Shown here: positions 29,969 through 43,386 of the stretch, piece after piece | Layout: every line of letters begins with the position of its first letter | How positions within the stretch are numbered: the first letter of the stretch is position 1 | Assembly (NCBI RefSeq): GCF_963677195.1 | Contig: NZ_OY781918.1 | Coordinates: forward strand, 546,923-610,922 | Source: an uncultured Marinifilum sp. | GTDB taxonomy: Bacteria; Bacteroidota; Bacteroidia; Bacteroidales; Marinifilaceae | Reading direction: 5' to 3' | DNA: 64,000 bases | Notes under the pieces: model-generated | The model's input: only the letters and a program-made list of their open reading frames with translations | Database searches by the model: none | Told to the model about the DNA's origin: nothing | Translations under genes and position numbers: made by a program

Positions 29969-30625
29969 ATGAGTATAATGGATACAGCATTTGATTTACG
30001 ACAGTTCACTTGTATAATAAATGAGGAACTAAGCAAAGGTCTTCCAGGATTTGATGCTCAGAAAATTATGGCCCCCTCATTAAGAGAAATTGCATTAAAA
30101 GAAAGTGACCAAAGCATAGCCAAAGACAGTAGTGTTTTGTTACTTTTTTATCCGAAGAATGGTCAATTGTATCTTCCATTTATAAAACGAACAATAGGAA
30201 GCACGAATCATAGTGGACAAATTAGCCTACCCGGAGGTAAATATGAAAAGTATGATTCAGATAGAACTATTACAGCTATTCGCGAAACAAATGAAGAATT
30301 AGGTATTGATAGCAAGAAAATTAATATTCTTGGTCTTTTAACCGAACTGTATATTCCTGTAAGTAATTTTATGGTTCTTCCTGTATTAGGATACTGCACT
30401 CAAAAACCCGATTTTAAAATCAGTAAATTCGAAGTAGAAGAACTTATCGAAATGCCAGTTCTAGAACTTCTTTCACAGGAAAATATTTTTAACTTTAGCT
30501 TTAAGAAAAAGGATATAACCATTACGGCACCTTATTTCGATGCAAAAGGACATAAAGTTTGGGGAGCTACCGCAATGATATTGTCCGAAATAAGGGCAAT
30601 ATTATTACGATCCGGCTTACTCTAA
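29969..30625 (+). CDS. Nudix hydrolase, CoA-pyrophosphatase-like
   Basis: A 218-residue Nudix enzyme. The Nudix box lies at about residues 88-112, with 'LPGGKYEKYDSDRTITAIR' followed by 'ETNEELGI'. The REx2EE core is intact. The PGGK-x4-D spacing is that of CoA diphosphatases (NudL/NUDT7 type), which cleave CoA to phosphopantetheine and 3',5'-ADP. The substrate is not proven by sequence. Its last 9 nt overlap the convergent mltF gene. Confidence 0.88.
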   Translation: MSIMDTAFDLRQFTCIINEELSKGLPGFDAQKIMAPSLREIALKESDQSIAKDSSVLLLFYPKNGQLYLPFIKRTIGSTNHSGQISLPGGKYEKYDSDRTITAIRETNEELGIDSKKINILGLLTELYIPVSNFMVLPVLGYCTQKPDFKISKFEVEELIEMPVLELLSQENIFNFSFKKKDITITAPYFDAKGHKVWGATAMILSEIRAILLRSGLL

Positions 30626-32029
30626 TAAGGCCATATTTTTATAATGTGCATAACGATCTAATATTTTGCTTACATATAAATAGGGTTCTTCTCCTCGGCA
30701 ATATCCATACTTTACTACAGGATCATTAAAAAATTCGGGCTTTGATTTATTCAATAGGTAATAATCCACACTCCCCTTCCACTGATCGGGATTTTTACCA
30801 TTTTTAAGCGCCAAACGACGTGCATCTAAAATATGGCCTAAGCCAACATTATAGGAAGCAAGTAAAAATTGTAAACGATCTGTTTTGTCATCAAGAGTCT
30901 TATCCAAACGCCCACTTAAATACTTTAAATACTTAACACCCGCATCAACATTATCCCTTGCCGGAGATAAAGTATCAACATCATATCTATAGGCAGTTTC
31001 GGGCATCAATTGCATTAAACCAAAAGCTCCTACCCACGATCTTGCTTTCGGATCAAAATGAGACTCCTGATAAACCAATGCAGATAATAATCTCCAATCC
31101 CAATCAACAATCTGCGATTTTTCTTTTAACAAATCATCATATTCAGATATTTTTCCACTTTTTAGTGTAAAATATTCACTCTGGAGCATAGCTTCTATTC
31201 GTGAACTATGAAAGTACTTGCGATATATTCGTTTGTACTCTTTCGTTTTCTGAAAATCAATTAACCACATATTCACATCCTGAGTTAAATGATTAGCTCC
31301 CTTTCGCAAAGCCCAAGCAAGATTTTGTGGGAAACTAACAGTTGTTTTAATATCTATTTCAGGATAATAAGTTTGATTTACAATTGCTACATTTTCATCG
31401 GCAATGGTGTATTTTAATTCTCCACTGGCAACTTTCGATATAAGTTGCTCAACTTCCATTTTCTCAGGTATCACATTAATACTTGCCCCTAACTCCTCTG
31501 ATAAGCTTTTTAAACGCTCTTCAAAGGATGAAGCTTCAGAAACATGAATATCCTTTCCTACTAACTGAGATTGATTGCTAATATAGCTAACGGGTTGTAT
31601 AGAATCATTTAATTGAATCAATACCTGTCTCGATTGACTATGCGGAACCGTAAAATTAAACTTGTCAATACGCTGATTGGTCACAGCCAAATTCATCCCT
31701 AATAAATCCACATCTCCTCTTTCGAGTGCCTCAAAAGATTCACGAAGATCGTTATTAACTGTTAATTCCAAATTAACTCCCAAATGTTTTGCTAAAGCTT
31801 GTAGCATATCATATTGAAAGCCCATTGTTCTACCCTTATATATAAAGTAGTTCGTGGAATTGTAATCTGTCATTACCCTTAACTTACCACGCAGCTTTAC
31901 GTGCTTTAATTCCATCACAGGTTTATCCTGCATTTGCAATTCAGCCATCTTTCTATGCTGATTACAAGTCTGCAGAAATACCATGAAAATCAAAGGTATA
32001 ACAAGTTTTATATATTTAATATATGGCAT
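30617..32029 (-). CDS. mltF: MltF-like lytic transglycosylase with solute-binding domain
   Basis: Periplasmic/outer-membrane peptidoglycan enzyme with two domains. A solute-binding protein family 3 domain (about residues 45-285) comes first. The SLT catalytic domain (about 310-460) follows, with the catalytic Glu in 'LLSALVYQESHFDPKA' and the fold motif 'GAFGLMQLMPETA'. The start is the second ATG (32027-32029), preceded by AGGAAAA and opening a lipoprotein-like signal ending at Cys 22 ('VFLQTC'). The longest frame would begin at 32080. Family members cut glycan strands to 1,6-anhydro-MurNAc and are controlled by ligand binding to the first domain. Confidence 0.92.
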   Translation of the reverse strand: MPYIKYIKLVIPLIFMVFLQTCNQHRKMAELQMQDKPVMELKHVKLRGKLRVMTDYNSTNYFIYKGRTMGFQYDMLQALAKHLGVNLELTVNNDLRESFEALERGDVDLLGMNLAVTNQRIDKFNFTVPHSQSRQVLIQLNDSIQPVSYISNQSQLVGKDIHVSEASSFEERLKSLSEELGASINVIPEKMEVEQLISKVASGELKYTIADENVAIVNQTYYPEIDIKTTVSFPQNLAWALRKGANHLTQDVNMWLIDFQKTKEYKRIYRKYFHSSRIEAMLQSEYFTLKSGKISEYDDLLKEKSQIVDWDWRLLSALVYQESHFDPKARSWVGAFGLMQLMPETAYRYDVDTLSPARDNVDAGVKYLKYLSGRLDKTLDDKTDRLQFLLASYNVGLGHILDARRLALKNGKNPDQWKGSVDYYLLNKSKPEFFNDPVVKYGYCRGEEPYLYVSKILDRYAHYKNMALLE

Positions 32030-32120
32030 ATAATTTTCCTTTTCTAATGTTAAATTAGAAATAAACAGGTGTCCAACCAAAATAAATTTGATATAAAATC
32101 TGGCTTAGATTAAAGAATTC

Positions 32121-34085
32121 TTAATTGTAAAAAGTCCATATAAGACCATATTTAAGCATTCCTGGATTAATTGGATAGTGGTATGTAGTGAAATAATTTT
32201 TGTCTCCAAAAGATGAATTTAGATGTTCATACATTATAAACAATCTGGTTCGCTTAATTCTAAAATTAACATACACGTCAATCTTAGGATAGTTACCTAA
32301 CTCCTTCTGATCCTGCAAAAAGAATTGCCCTGTAGATGGCATATAATCAGGAGCATAAAAAGCGGTATTATAATGAACAGAAACTCCAGTTTGAAAACCT
32401 AAAGCACCTTTAAAAAATTCATTTTTATAATAGTTATTACTATAGACTGATAAATAGGGTAAAGGCAAAATATCTTCATTAGAACTATTTTGACCAACCA
32501 ACTTTTGGTTTAGATGAAAGTTCCCTAATTTAAATTTTTTCTCTACATAACCCGTAAAAATAGACAACCCACTATTCGATTGCTGCGGTAAGGCTTCTAA
32601 ACCGAAATAAGTATAATTATCAATCTGATTTAAACGGGCCCCAATTTTGAATTTATATTTTTCGTTAAAATATTCAAAACCTACCTGTAACTCTGTAATC
32701 TTATCAAAATCAGTATTCCATTTCTGATGATTACCATAATATTCTTCCAACATAAAATCAGCTGTTCTTGATTCTAGTTTTCCAAAAATAGAGAATCCAT
32801 GACCTTGATTTTTTTCACCAAGCCATTTCGTAAGATCGTAATTTAGTTTAAAATCGTTTTGTTTATACCCTTCGAAAACATAGTTTCCTGAAGCCTTCCA
32901 GTTTAACGATTTCCCCGACATACTAAATAAACTTGCTAGTATCTCATTACTGTGGATATTCTCGTCTTTCTGCTGCCATGCATATTGGCTCACATTTCGA
33001 CGCAAATTATATTTAGTAAATTCACTCACTATGCCAAATCTGGCACCAAGTCGAATCCATTTATTTTCATTTTCGTTAAAGACAACCTGAAATGAATTCT
33101 TAACTGTAGATTGCTCAACTTTATCAAAAGTAGCACTCTGATTTAGATAAGTAGTATCATAGTAATTACTACTCAAATCGTCATCTTTATATTTCCAGCT
33201 ATTATTTTCGTAATTTAGGCTATACAATAAATTAATTGCATAGGTATATGTTGTGTCTTCTTCTACAATTTTTTCAGTCTCTTTTCCTATTCCATAAGAA
33301 TGATTCATAAAAAAATTGAAATTTGTAAGCTTACTACTTGCATCACTTAAATTAACCTGAATATTCTCTGGTTCTTCATTTATATCTGTAATTAATGAGT
33401 CATTATAGACCCCTCCATTTTCCTCACTAAACATACGATTCATGTTCATAACAACATCTACACTATACTCTCTCTTCTTATAAGAAGAAAATAAAGTAAA
33501 ATCGTAAAGTTTTGTTTTCTGATTCTGGTACTGCCCATCACTCGATATAAGATCGTAATTAATTCCAAAATTCCAGTTTGGACTTATATTTTGAGTTTGT
33601 AATACTCTAAGTAAATTTTCAGATTGACCTTTAGGCCCACCAGTTTCATAGGATAGACGGGTATAGGGAGTAGTTGTGTTAAAATAAACAATATCTTCAG
33701 GCTTTATCATATATGTACGATAAGGCTTAAAAAAAAGAAATGATTCATTCTTTACTCTATCTATATAAATATTGCTTTGATAAGCTGAGCCCAAATTCCC
33801 AAGATAAGAATTAGAGAGACTAGTTTTATAAATAGGGTTATAATTTTGTTGTTCTCCTAATATCGTATCAAGATTTATTAGAAGTTTGCCCGAATTCAAA
33901 TCCGTTAACTTCCATGCTTTAATAACAGATTTAACATTATAGCCTAAACTATCAAGCTGACTAGAATTATCTTTTGATAATTTACCTTGCCCCATACCCA
34001 TTGGAGATCCACTAATAGTATTCTGTCCAAGGGCTAAAGATGTAAATCCAATTACAAATGCGAATATTATGAAATATTGTTTCAT
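32121..34085 (-). CDS. Putative outer-membrane porin (Bacteroidota putative porin family)
   Basis: A 654-residue protein with a signal peptide (MKQYFIIFAFVIGFTSLAL, cut at LGQ). About 620 residues of alternating short beta strands follow, rich in Tyr, Asn, Asp and Lys, and it ends 'MLKYGLIWTFYN', an aromatic outer-membrane beta-barrel end. The opening 'SPMGMGQGKLSKDNSS' and 'TYMIKPEDIVYFNTTTPYT' fit the 'putative porin' family seen widely in this phylum. Substrate unknown. It stands alone between mltF and the rRNA operon. Confidence 0.82.
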   Translation of the reverse strand: MKQYFIIFAFVIGFTSLALGQNTISGSPMGMGQGKLSKDNSSQLDSLGYNVKSVIKAWKLTDLNSGKLLINLDTILGEQQNYNPIYKTSLSNSYLGNLGSAYQSNIYIDRVKNESFLFFKPYRTYMIKPEDIVYFNTTTPYTRLSYETGGPKGQSENLLRVLQTQNISPNWNFGINYDLISSDGQYQNQKTKLYDFTLFSSYKKREYSVDVVMNMNRMFSEENGGVYNDSLITDINEEPENIQVNLSDASSKLTNFNFFMNHSYGIGKETEKIVEEDTTYTYAINLLYSLNYENNSWKYKDDDLSSNYYDTTYLNQSATFDKVEQSTVKNSFQVVFNENENKWIRLGARFGIVSEFTKYNLRRNVSQYAWQQKDENIHSNEILASLFSMSGKSLNWKASGNYVFEGYKQNDFKLNYDLTKWLGEKNQGHGFSIFGKLESRTADFMLEEYYGNHQKWNTDFDKITELQVGFEYFNEKYKFKIGARLNQIDNYTYFGLEALPQQSNSGLSIFTGYVEKKFKLGNFHLNQKLVGQNSSNEDILPLPYLSVYSNNYYKNEFFKGALGFQTGVSVHYNTAFYAPDYMPSTGQFFLQDQKELGNYPKIDVYVNFRIKRTRLFIMYEHLNSSFGDKNYFTTYHYPINPGMLKYGLIWTFYN

Positions 34086-34223
34086 AGCCTACAAAGATAA
34101 ACAAAGTGGGTAGAACTAGAAGAAATTGAATTAAAATATAGGTTAAAAAACCTTAAGTGAGAGATATTGGAATAAATTTCCATATAGAAGAAAAATTAAC
34201 CTGATAATTAAAAATCGAGTTAA

Positions 34224-34263
34224 ATAAAAAAAGAGTCCTATTCACAAAGAATAAGACTCTTTT
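34224..34263 (-). terminator. rRNA operon terminator
   Basis: The stem AAAAGAGTC-C-TATTC / GAATA-A-GACTCTTTT (34229-34263, one mismatch, loop ACAAA) gives a U-run on the minus transcript. It begins about 5 nt after the 3' end of 5S. Confidence 0.92.
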
Positions 34264-34266
34264 AAA

Positions 34267-34376
<110 letters not shown>

Positions 34377-34483
34377 AAATCATTGTATCCATTTTCCTTG
34401 ATCTTACATCAAGTGGATAACTAATATCATAACATATCGAAAAAAAATAAAGAAAAAGTACCTTTGTTAGATTCAGCCATTGA

Positions 34484-37363
<2,880 letters not shown>

Positions 37364-37450
37364 TTGTGTTAACAAAATATCAATCTTGTTGCCAAAATCA
37401 ATCGTTGTTTCTTTACTTTGGTTACTTCTACTTTAATTTTTTTTCCAATA

Positions 37451-37463
37451 TGTCAAAGAACTT
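37451..37463 (-). promoter_or_regulatory. boxA-like antitermination site before 23S
   Basis: On the minus strand it reads AAGTTCTTTGACA, between tRNA-Ala and 23S. A near-identical GTTCTTTGAAAAT lies before 16S. The resemblance to NusB-NusE boxA is by eye. Confidence 0.6.
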
Positions 37464-37489
37464 TACAAATACATCATAGTATCTTATTG

Positions 37490-37563
37490 TGGAGAATATC
37501 GGAGTCGAACCGATGACCTCCTGCGTGCAAGGCAGGCGCTCTAGCCAACTGAGCTAATCCCCC
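37490..37563 (-). tRNA. tRNA-Ala (anticodon TGC)
   Basis: 74 nt. The acceptor stem GGGGGAT pairs with ATTCTCC, the D-loop is AGCTCAGTTGGCTAGAGC, the anticodon loop CTTGCACG carries TGC, and the T-loop is GGTTCGACTCC. CCA is not encoded. It lies in the 16S-23S spacer. Confidence 0.97.
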
Positions 37564-37618
37564 ATATTACGTTTCACTTCAATTATTAATTAAAAATTAA
37601 TAATTAATAATTATGATG

Positions 37619-37692
37619 TAGTCCTGCGCAGATTTGAACTGCGGACCCCTACATTATCAGTGTAGTGCTCTAACCAACTGAGCTACAGGACT
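37619..37692 (-). tRNA. tRNA-Ile (anticodon GAT)
   Basis: 74 nt. The acceptor stem AGTCCTG / CAGGACT, D-loop AGCTCAGTTGGTTAGAGC, anticodon loop CTGATAAT with GAT, and T-loop CAGTTCAAATCTG are all present. It is the first spacer tRNA after 16S, in the standard Ile-Ala order. A short AT-only dyad fills the gap to tRNA-Ala. Confidence 0.97.
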
Positions 37693-37839
37693 GTAATTAC
37701 CTATACGCTTAGCGGTGTAAACACCCTAACGCTATGGGTTATGGTATGATTTATTTGTTGAAAACGAATAAAAAAGCTAGGAAATAGTCAAACAATTCCT
37801 CACCTAATTCACTAAACATTTGTCGATACTCCACACTCC

Positions 37840-39366
<1,527 letters not shown>

Positions 39367-39470
39367 TAAAAGTTTTTATTTAATTCTGCTCGTTGGATGT
39401 ATCAAAGTTTTCGTAAATTTTATTGACAAGGTTTTATTCTTGTATTTTACCTAACTTTTTTCGTTTTCAG

Positions 39471-39484
39471 TATTTTCAAAGAAC
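39471..39484 (-). promoter_or_regulatory. boxA-like antitermination site in the 16S leader
   Basis: GTTCTTTGAAAATA on the minus strand lies about 105 nt before 16S and downstream of all four promoters. It is matched by a second copy before 23S. Confidence 0.55.
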
Positions 39485-39544
39485 GCTTTCGTTCTGTTTT
39501 TTTCCTTTCATTATCACTCAAAAACCTGAGCGGAAAAGCGAGTG

Positions 39545-39577
39545 CAAAGATAACAGGTTTTTATTTCTAAATCCAAA
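39545..39577 (-). promoter_or_regulatory. rRNA promoter P4 (closest to 16S)
   Basis: Minus strand: TTTG (39574-39577), 21 nt, TATCTTTG (39545-39552), then CACTCGC. It lies about 180 nt before 16S. Confidence 0.85.
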
Positions 39578-39680
39578 TAAAAATTGAAATATTTTTTAAA
39601 AAATTTCGAAGACCAAAACCTCAAATCTTACAACCCCAGAATGTCTTTTTTTTCAACTAACCCCCTTGGATTAGCGGCTG

Positions 39681-39713
39681 CAAAGATAAACACTTTTTAT
39701 TTAATCTTGCAAA
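39681..39713 (-). promoter_or_regulatory. rRNA promoter P3
   Basis: Minus strand: TTTG (39710-39713), 21 nt, TATCTTTG (39681-39688), then CAGCCGC. Confidence 0.85.
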
Positions 39714-39803
39714 TGTTTTTTGAACTTTTTTTGAACTCAAAATCTTATTAAAGTCTTATAAATACTAGTACTCCATAAGATTTTCTCGCTCCAAAAGCGG
39801 CTG

Positions 39804-39836
39804 CAAAGATAAAGAATTTATTTCCTAATCTCCAAA
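39804..39836 (-). promoter_or_regulatory. rRNA promoter P2
   Basis: Minus strand: TTTG (39833-39836), 21 nt, TATCTTTG (39804-39811), then CAGCCGC. The geometry is identical to P1. Confidence 0.85.
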
Positions 39837-39940
39837 TCCTAATTCAAAAAAATTTTAAAATTTATTTTTCGAGTTTTAAATTCATCAATTCTGACTCCAT
39901 TTCTTCAAAACTCTAATGCATTACCTTTGTAAAGCGAGTG

Positions 39941-39973
39941 CAAAGATAAGCTTAAGTTTTACTCTTTTCCAAA
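39941..39973 (-). promoter_or_regulatory. rRNA promoter P1 (most upstream)
   Basis: Minus strand: TTTG (39970-39973), 21 nt, TATCTTTG (39941-39948), then CACTCGC. It matches the Bacteroidota consensus exactly. Confidence 0.85.
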
Positions 39974-40087
39974 TCAAATTGCATTTTTTCTTAAATCAAA
40001 TCGATATAAAACTGAATATCAGCAACTAATTTTTTATTTTAAAATGGAAATATAAATTACAACATTATTGTGAGAAAGTCCAGACTA

Positions 40088-41074
40088 TTATAAAAGATTT
40101 TTTTGAATTGTCCTACGTTCAAGATCAAAGGAAAGATTGGGTATCTGATTCTCAAGATCTTCCATTTTTCTATAAGTGTTTGCCAGAAATTTTTGATGAG
40201 ATTCTGAATGAGGATTAAAAGGTCTATGACCTGCAGCGGAAATTATTTTTTTAATTTTTTTCATCTGCACTAAAGTTTCATCATCAAGAAATGTATTGAT
40301 AAAACGAGACCAAATATAATTAACTGCAGTTGAATTTAAATGTATCATATCCTCATCGTAGAATCTATAATCTCTGAGCTCATCCATTACAATTTCGTAG
40401 GAAGGGAAATAGGAGACATGATCGAAAAGTTGAACCAACTGTTCCACAGCCAGCAATAATGTAGCCTTACTTAACTGATTACCATTTGCTCCATCTTTCC
40501 AATGACGAATAGGACTAATTGTAAAAATGATTTTTAAGTGTGGATTAAATAGAGATAATGATAATATTAATTCTTTATACAGTTTAACTATTTCGTCAAC
40601 ATTAAGACGATATCGGTGAAAACTACTTGCCAATTGCTTGTGACAATTTGAGACTACAAGACCTGAGTCAATCAACTCATAAACCCAAGAAGTACCAAAA
40701 GTTATGCATAAAATATCGGCACCAGCTAAATCAAGAGAAGCAGATTGTCGTTTAGAATTAATATTCTCTAAACAATCTTCGAGCTTATTATTAGAGAAAC
40801 TTCCGTGATGATAGTAACTGAAATACAAATTATTTGCAAAATTTAAATTTTCTTCAGTAAATATTTTATTTTCTATTAAAAACTTAATGCAATTAGCAAC
40901 GCTAAACGGATTATAAACAATACCAAATGGATTTACCGAAATATTAAATTTATTTTTATTGAGAATACTTCCAATATTTTCGACAAAACATGAACCTAAC
41001 ATTAAAATTTTGGAATGATAGGAAATTTTAAAATCTGATTTTGGAATTTCAATCTGCGTTCTAAACTGATCCAT
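40088..41074 (-). CDS. GSCFA domain-containing protein
   Basis: A 328-residue cytosolic protein. It has the family-naming motif as 'LMLGSCFVENIG' (about residues 29-40), followed by 'NPFGIVYNPFSV', 'ITFGTSWVY', 'TISPIRHWKDGANGNQLSKA' and 'YFPSYEIVMDELRDYRFY'. The GSCFA fold is related to SGNH/GDSL hydrolases, with the Ser of GSC as the likely nucleophile and the Asp-x-x-His-like 'DEDMIHLN' near the end. The substrate is unknown. The stop of the upstream hydrolase gene is 11 nt away, so the two form an operon. Confidence 0.9.
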   Translation of the reverse strand: MDQFRTQIEIPKSDFKISYHSKILMLGSCFVENIGSILNKNKFNISVNPFGIVYNPFSVANCIKFLIENKIFTEENLNFANNLYFSYYHHGSFSNNKLEDCLENINSKRQSASLDLAGADILCITFGTSWVYELIDSGLVVSNCHKQLASSFHRYRLNVDEIVKLYKELILSLSLFNPHLKIIFTISPIRHWKDGANGNQLSKATLLLAVEQLVQLFDHVSYFPSYEIVMDELRDYRFYDEDMIHLNSTAVNYIWSRFINTFLDDETLVQMKKIKKIISAAGHRPFNPHSESHQKFLANTYRKMEDLENQIPNLSFDLERRTIQKNLL

Positions 41075-41084
41075 ATTTTATTAG

Positions 41085-41927
41085 TTAGGCGTGGGAATTC
41101 AAAACTTTATTCATCCATTTACAAATGTAATGAAACACTTCGATACTAAAAGTCTCGTTGTGTAATTCATGAAACCCACCTTTCCACATCTTAAATTTAC
41201 AATTCTCTTTATTATTATTTGCAAAAAGTTCGCTGGCTTTTGGTTCGGTAATTTGGTCATCAGTACCATGAAGCAAGAGTAATGGTTTATTAATTTTTTG
41301 CTTACAATTTAAAACCTGATAACCCGCATCGTAGGCGCTAACAAATAGTCGAAATGAAATTTTATAATGCACTAATTCATCTTTATCATATCGTTTGGAA
41401 ATTTCCTTATCGTGAGAAAGTAAATTTGAGTCGAATTTTGTTTCAATACACAATTTTGGTAATAGATAATTAAAAAAACGTATGAATGGTATAATAATTT
41501 TAGGTGGAGATGCCTGAGATATTATCCAGGGTGAGGTAGATATTACACCTATGTAATTTGAATTATTTTTTAACAAATGGTTTAAAACTTCACCTCCTCC
41601 CATGCTATGTCCGTATAAAAATTGTGGGATTTCAGGAAATTTGTTACTTGCTTCGGATAAAACATAATCGATATCTTTCATAAAATCATCGTAAAAAGAA
41701 ATAACACCACGTTTACCGGATGACAAACCGTGGCCACGTTGATCGTAAGCGAATACAGCAAATCCTGAATTAACAAATTGTTCTGCCCAATTATGGTATC
41801 GCGAACTGTGCTCTCCAATTCCATGAACTAAAATTAGAATAGCCTTAACCTCTTTTTCAGGACTCCATGATTGCACAAAAAGATTGGTATTATCGAAAGA
41901 ATTGATATGAAACTTGTTATAAATCAT
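41085..41927 (-). CDS. Alpha/beta hydrolase, monoacylglycerol-lipase-like
   Basis: A 280-residue soluble hydrolase of the serine aminopeptidase S33/lysophospholipase group. The oxyanion-hole segment is 'LILVHGIGEHSSRYHNWAEQ'. 'VFAYDQRGHGLSSGKRG' is also typical. The nucleophile Ser is in 'LYGHSMGGGEVLNHL' (about residue 107). The Asp is in 'LLLHGTDDQITEP' (about 222), and the His is in 'KGGFHELHNE' (about 250). The triad is complete. The physiological substrate is not known. Confidence 0.88.
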   Translation of the reverse strand: MIYNKFHINSFDNTNLFVQSWSPEKEVKAILILVHGIGEHSSRYHNWAEQFVNSGFAVFAYDQRGHGLSSGKRGVISFYDDFMKDIDYVLSEASNKFPEIPQFLYGHSMGGGEVLNHLLKNNSNYIGVISTSPWIISQASPPKIIIPFIRFFNYLLPKLCIETKFDSNLLSHDKEISKRYDKDELVHYKISFRLFVSAYDAGYQVLNCKQKINKPLLLLHGTDDQITEPKASELFANNNKENCKFKMWKGGFHELHNETFSIEVFHYICKWMNKVLNSHA

Positions 41928-42014
41928 TATTTAAAACATTAAATCGAAACTAATAATTCATAAATGTAAGAAGAAAACAATTGTATAAACAACAATTAAA
42001 GAAGGAGTACTTAC

Positions 42015-42947
42015 TTATGAATTTAAAAAATCGAGATTTCTTTTTATTCCTTTGTACTTTGTTCTTTTAACAGCCGATTTTTTAAATATCTCACTAAATT
42101 TATGACCATCTAATTCATTCCACTCTTGATGCGTAAGAGACAATAGTTCTGGATTTGGTTCAAATTCGGGAACATTATGAGTTTTTGCCATGCGGTTCCA
42201 TGGACAAACATCCTGGCAGATATCACAACCAAAAACTCTATTTTTAAATTTTCCTTTTAGTTCTTCAGGAATATCTCCTTTAAGTTCTATTGTATAATAT
42301 GAAATACATTTACTGCCATTTACAACGTGAGGTTCTGTTATAGCTCCTGTTGGACAAGAACGTATACATCGGTTGCATCCTCCACAGAAATCCTGATATT
42401 CCGGATTTTCATACTCGAGATCCATATCAACAAAAAGTTCACCTAGAAATAAAAAAGAACCTATTTTTCGGTTAATTAAAAGGGAATTTTTCCCAATCCA
42501 GCCTAAACCAGCTTTTTTTGCCAAGGCATGCTCGAGCACTGGAGCCGAATCGACAAAAGCACGACCCGAAACTTCACCAATCTCGTTATTTATGTATTCC
42601 AAGAGTTTATTTAATCGATCTTTTAACACAAAATGATAGTCTTTTCCGTAAGCATATTTTGCAATTACTGGAGCCTGCGGATCTTCCTGCTGTTGTTTTG
42701 GGTAATAATTTAATGCAACAACGATTATTGATTTTGTATTTTCTACCAGCAAACGGGGATCGAGGCGTTTTTCTATATTATTGGCCATATATCCCATTTC
42801 ACCATGATATCCTTTTTTTAGCCATGATAAGAAATTTTCTTTTTCGCCACTTAGAAAATCGGCCTTAACAATTCCACATAAATCGAGTCCAAGCTCAAGA
42901 GCTTTTGATTTTATAAGGTTCGATTTTGCTTTTAGTGTAAGGTTCAT
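42015..42947 (-). CDS. queG: Epoxyqueuosine reductase
   Basis: Catalyses the last step of queuosine synthesis on tRNA, reducing epoxyqueuosine with cobalamin and two [4Fe-4S] clusters. It is 310 residues. Cluster motifs are 'FCGGCNRCIRSCPTGAI' (about residues 188-204) and 'FGCDICQDVCPWN' (about 239-251). The catalytic Asp region 'RAFVDSAPVLEHALAKKAG' and 'GWIGKNSLLI' are typical of QueG. It stands between the hydrolase/GSCFA pair and the suf terminator. Confidence 0.95.
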   Translation of the reverse strand: MNLTLKAKSNLIKSKALELGLDLCGIVKADFLSGEKENFLSWLKKGYHGEMGYMANNIEKRLDPRLLVENTKSIIVVALNYYPKQQQEDPQAPVIAKYAYGKDYHFVLKDRLNKLLEYINNEIGEVSGRAFVDSAPVLEHALAKKAGLGWIGKNSLLINRKIGSFLFLGELFVDMDLEYENPEYQDFCGGCNRCIRSCPTGAITEPHVVNGSKCISYYTIELKGDIPEELKGKFKNRVFGCDICQDVCPWNRMAKTHNVPEFEPNPELLSLTHQEWNELDGHKFSEIFKKSAVKRTKYKGIKRNLDFLNS

Positions 42948-43031
42948 AATGTGAATATAATCATTTTGAAACGATGCAAGCTTCCATTTTTCAATTCAGA
43001 GAAAGAAAAGAACAACTGCATAGCTCTGCAT

Positions 43032-43062
43032 AAAAAAAGGACTGCTAAAAAAACAGTCCTTT
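43032..43062 (-). terminator. Terminator of the suf operon
   Basis: A perfect 9-bp stem, AAAGGACTG (43036-43044) / CAGTCCTTT (43054-43062), has an A-run at 43032-43038. This gives a U-run on the minus transcript 7 nt past the last suf gene. Confidence 0.9.
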
Positions 43063-43068
43063 GATATT

Positions 43069-43380
43069 TTATAGAAAACCCAATTCGAGTTTTGCTTCTT
43101 CAGTCATCATATCCTTATCCCAGGGCGGATCGAAAGTTAAAACCACTGTAACATCTTCGATCATAGGTAATGCTTTTGTTTTTTCATTTACCTCTTCGAG
43201 AATCTGATCGGCCATTGGACAATTAGGGGCTGTAAGAGTCATAAGTATTTTTACCTCATCTTCTTCATACACATCAATTTCGTAGATCAATCCCAGGTCG
43301 TATATATTCACTGGAATTTCAGGATCATAAATCGTTTTTAAAACCTCAACAATTATAGCTTCTGTCTCCTTTTTTCCCAT
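43069..43380 (-). CDS. DUF59 (MIP18/SufT-like) Fe-S assembly protein
   Basis: A 103-residue protein that ends the suf operon, 6 nt after sufE. 'TIYDPEIPVNIYDLGLIYEI' and the single conserved Cys in 'MTLTAPNCPMADQI' are the DUF59 hallmarks, as is 'VVLTFDPPWDKDMMTEEAK'. Members assist Fe-S cluster delivery to target proteins in the cytosol. The link to SUF is supported by operon position. Confidence 0.9.
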   Translation of the reverse strand: MGKKETEAIIVEVLKTIYDPEIPVNIYDLGLIYEIDVYEEDEVKILMTLTAPNCPMADQILEEVNEKTKALPMIEDVTVVLTFDPPWDKDMMTEEAKLELGFL

Positions 43381-43386
43381 ATCACA

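Larger units (their letters stand above)
39367..40087 (-). promoter_or_regulatory. rRNA leader and promoter region with four tandem promoters
   Basis: A 721-nt gene-free region. It contains four copies of a block whose plus-strand form is GCGGCTGCAAAGATAA or GCGAGTGCAAAGATAA, spaced 137, 123 and 136 nt apart. Each reads as a minus-strand promoter (entries below). The boxA-like site and 16S leader fill 39367-39540. The GSCFA gene ends at 40088. Confidence 0.85.
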
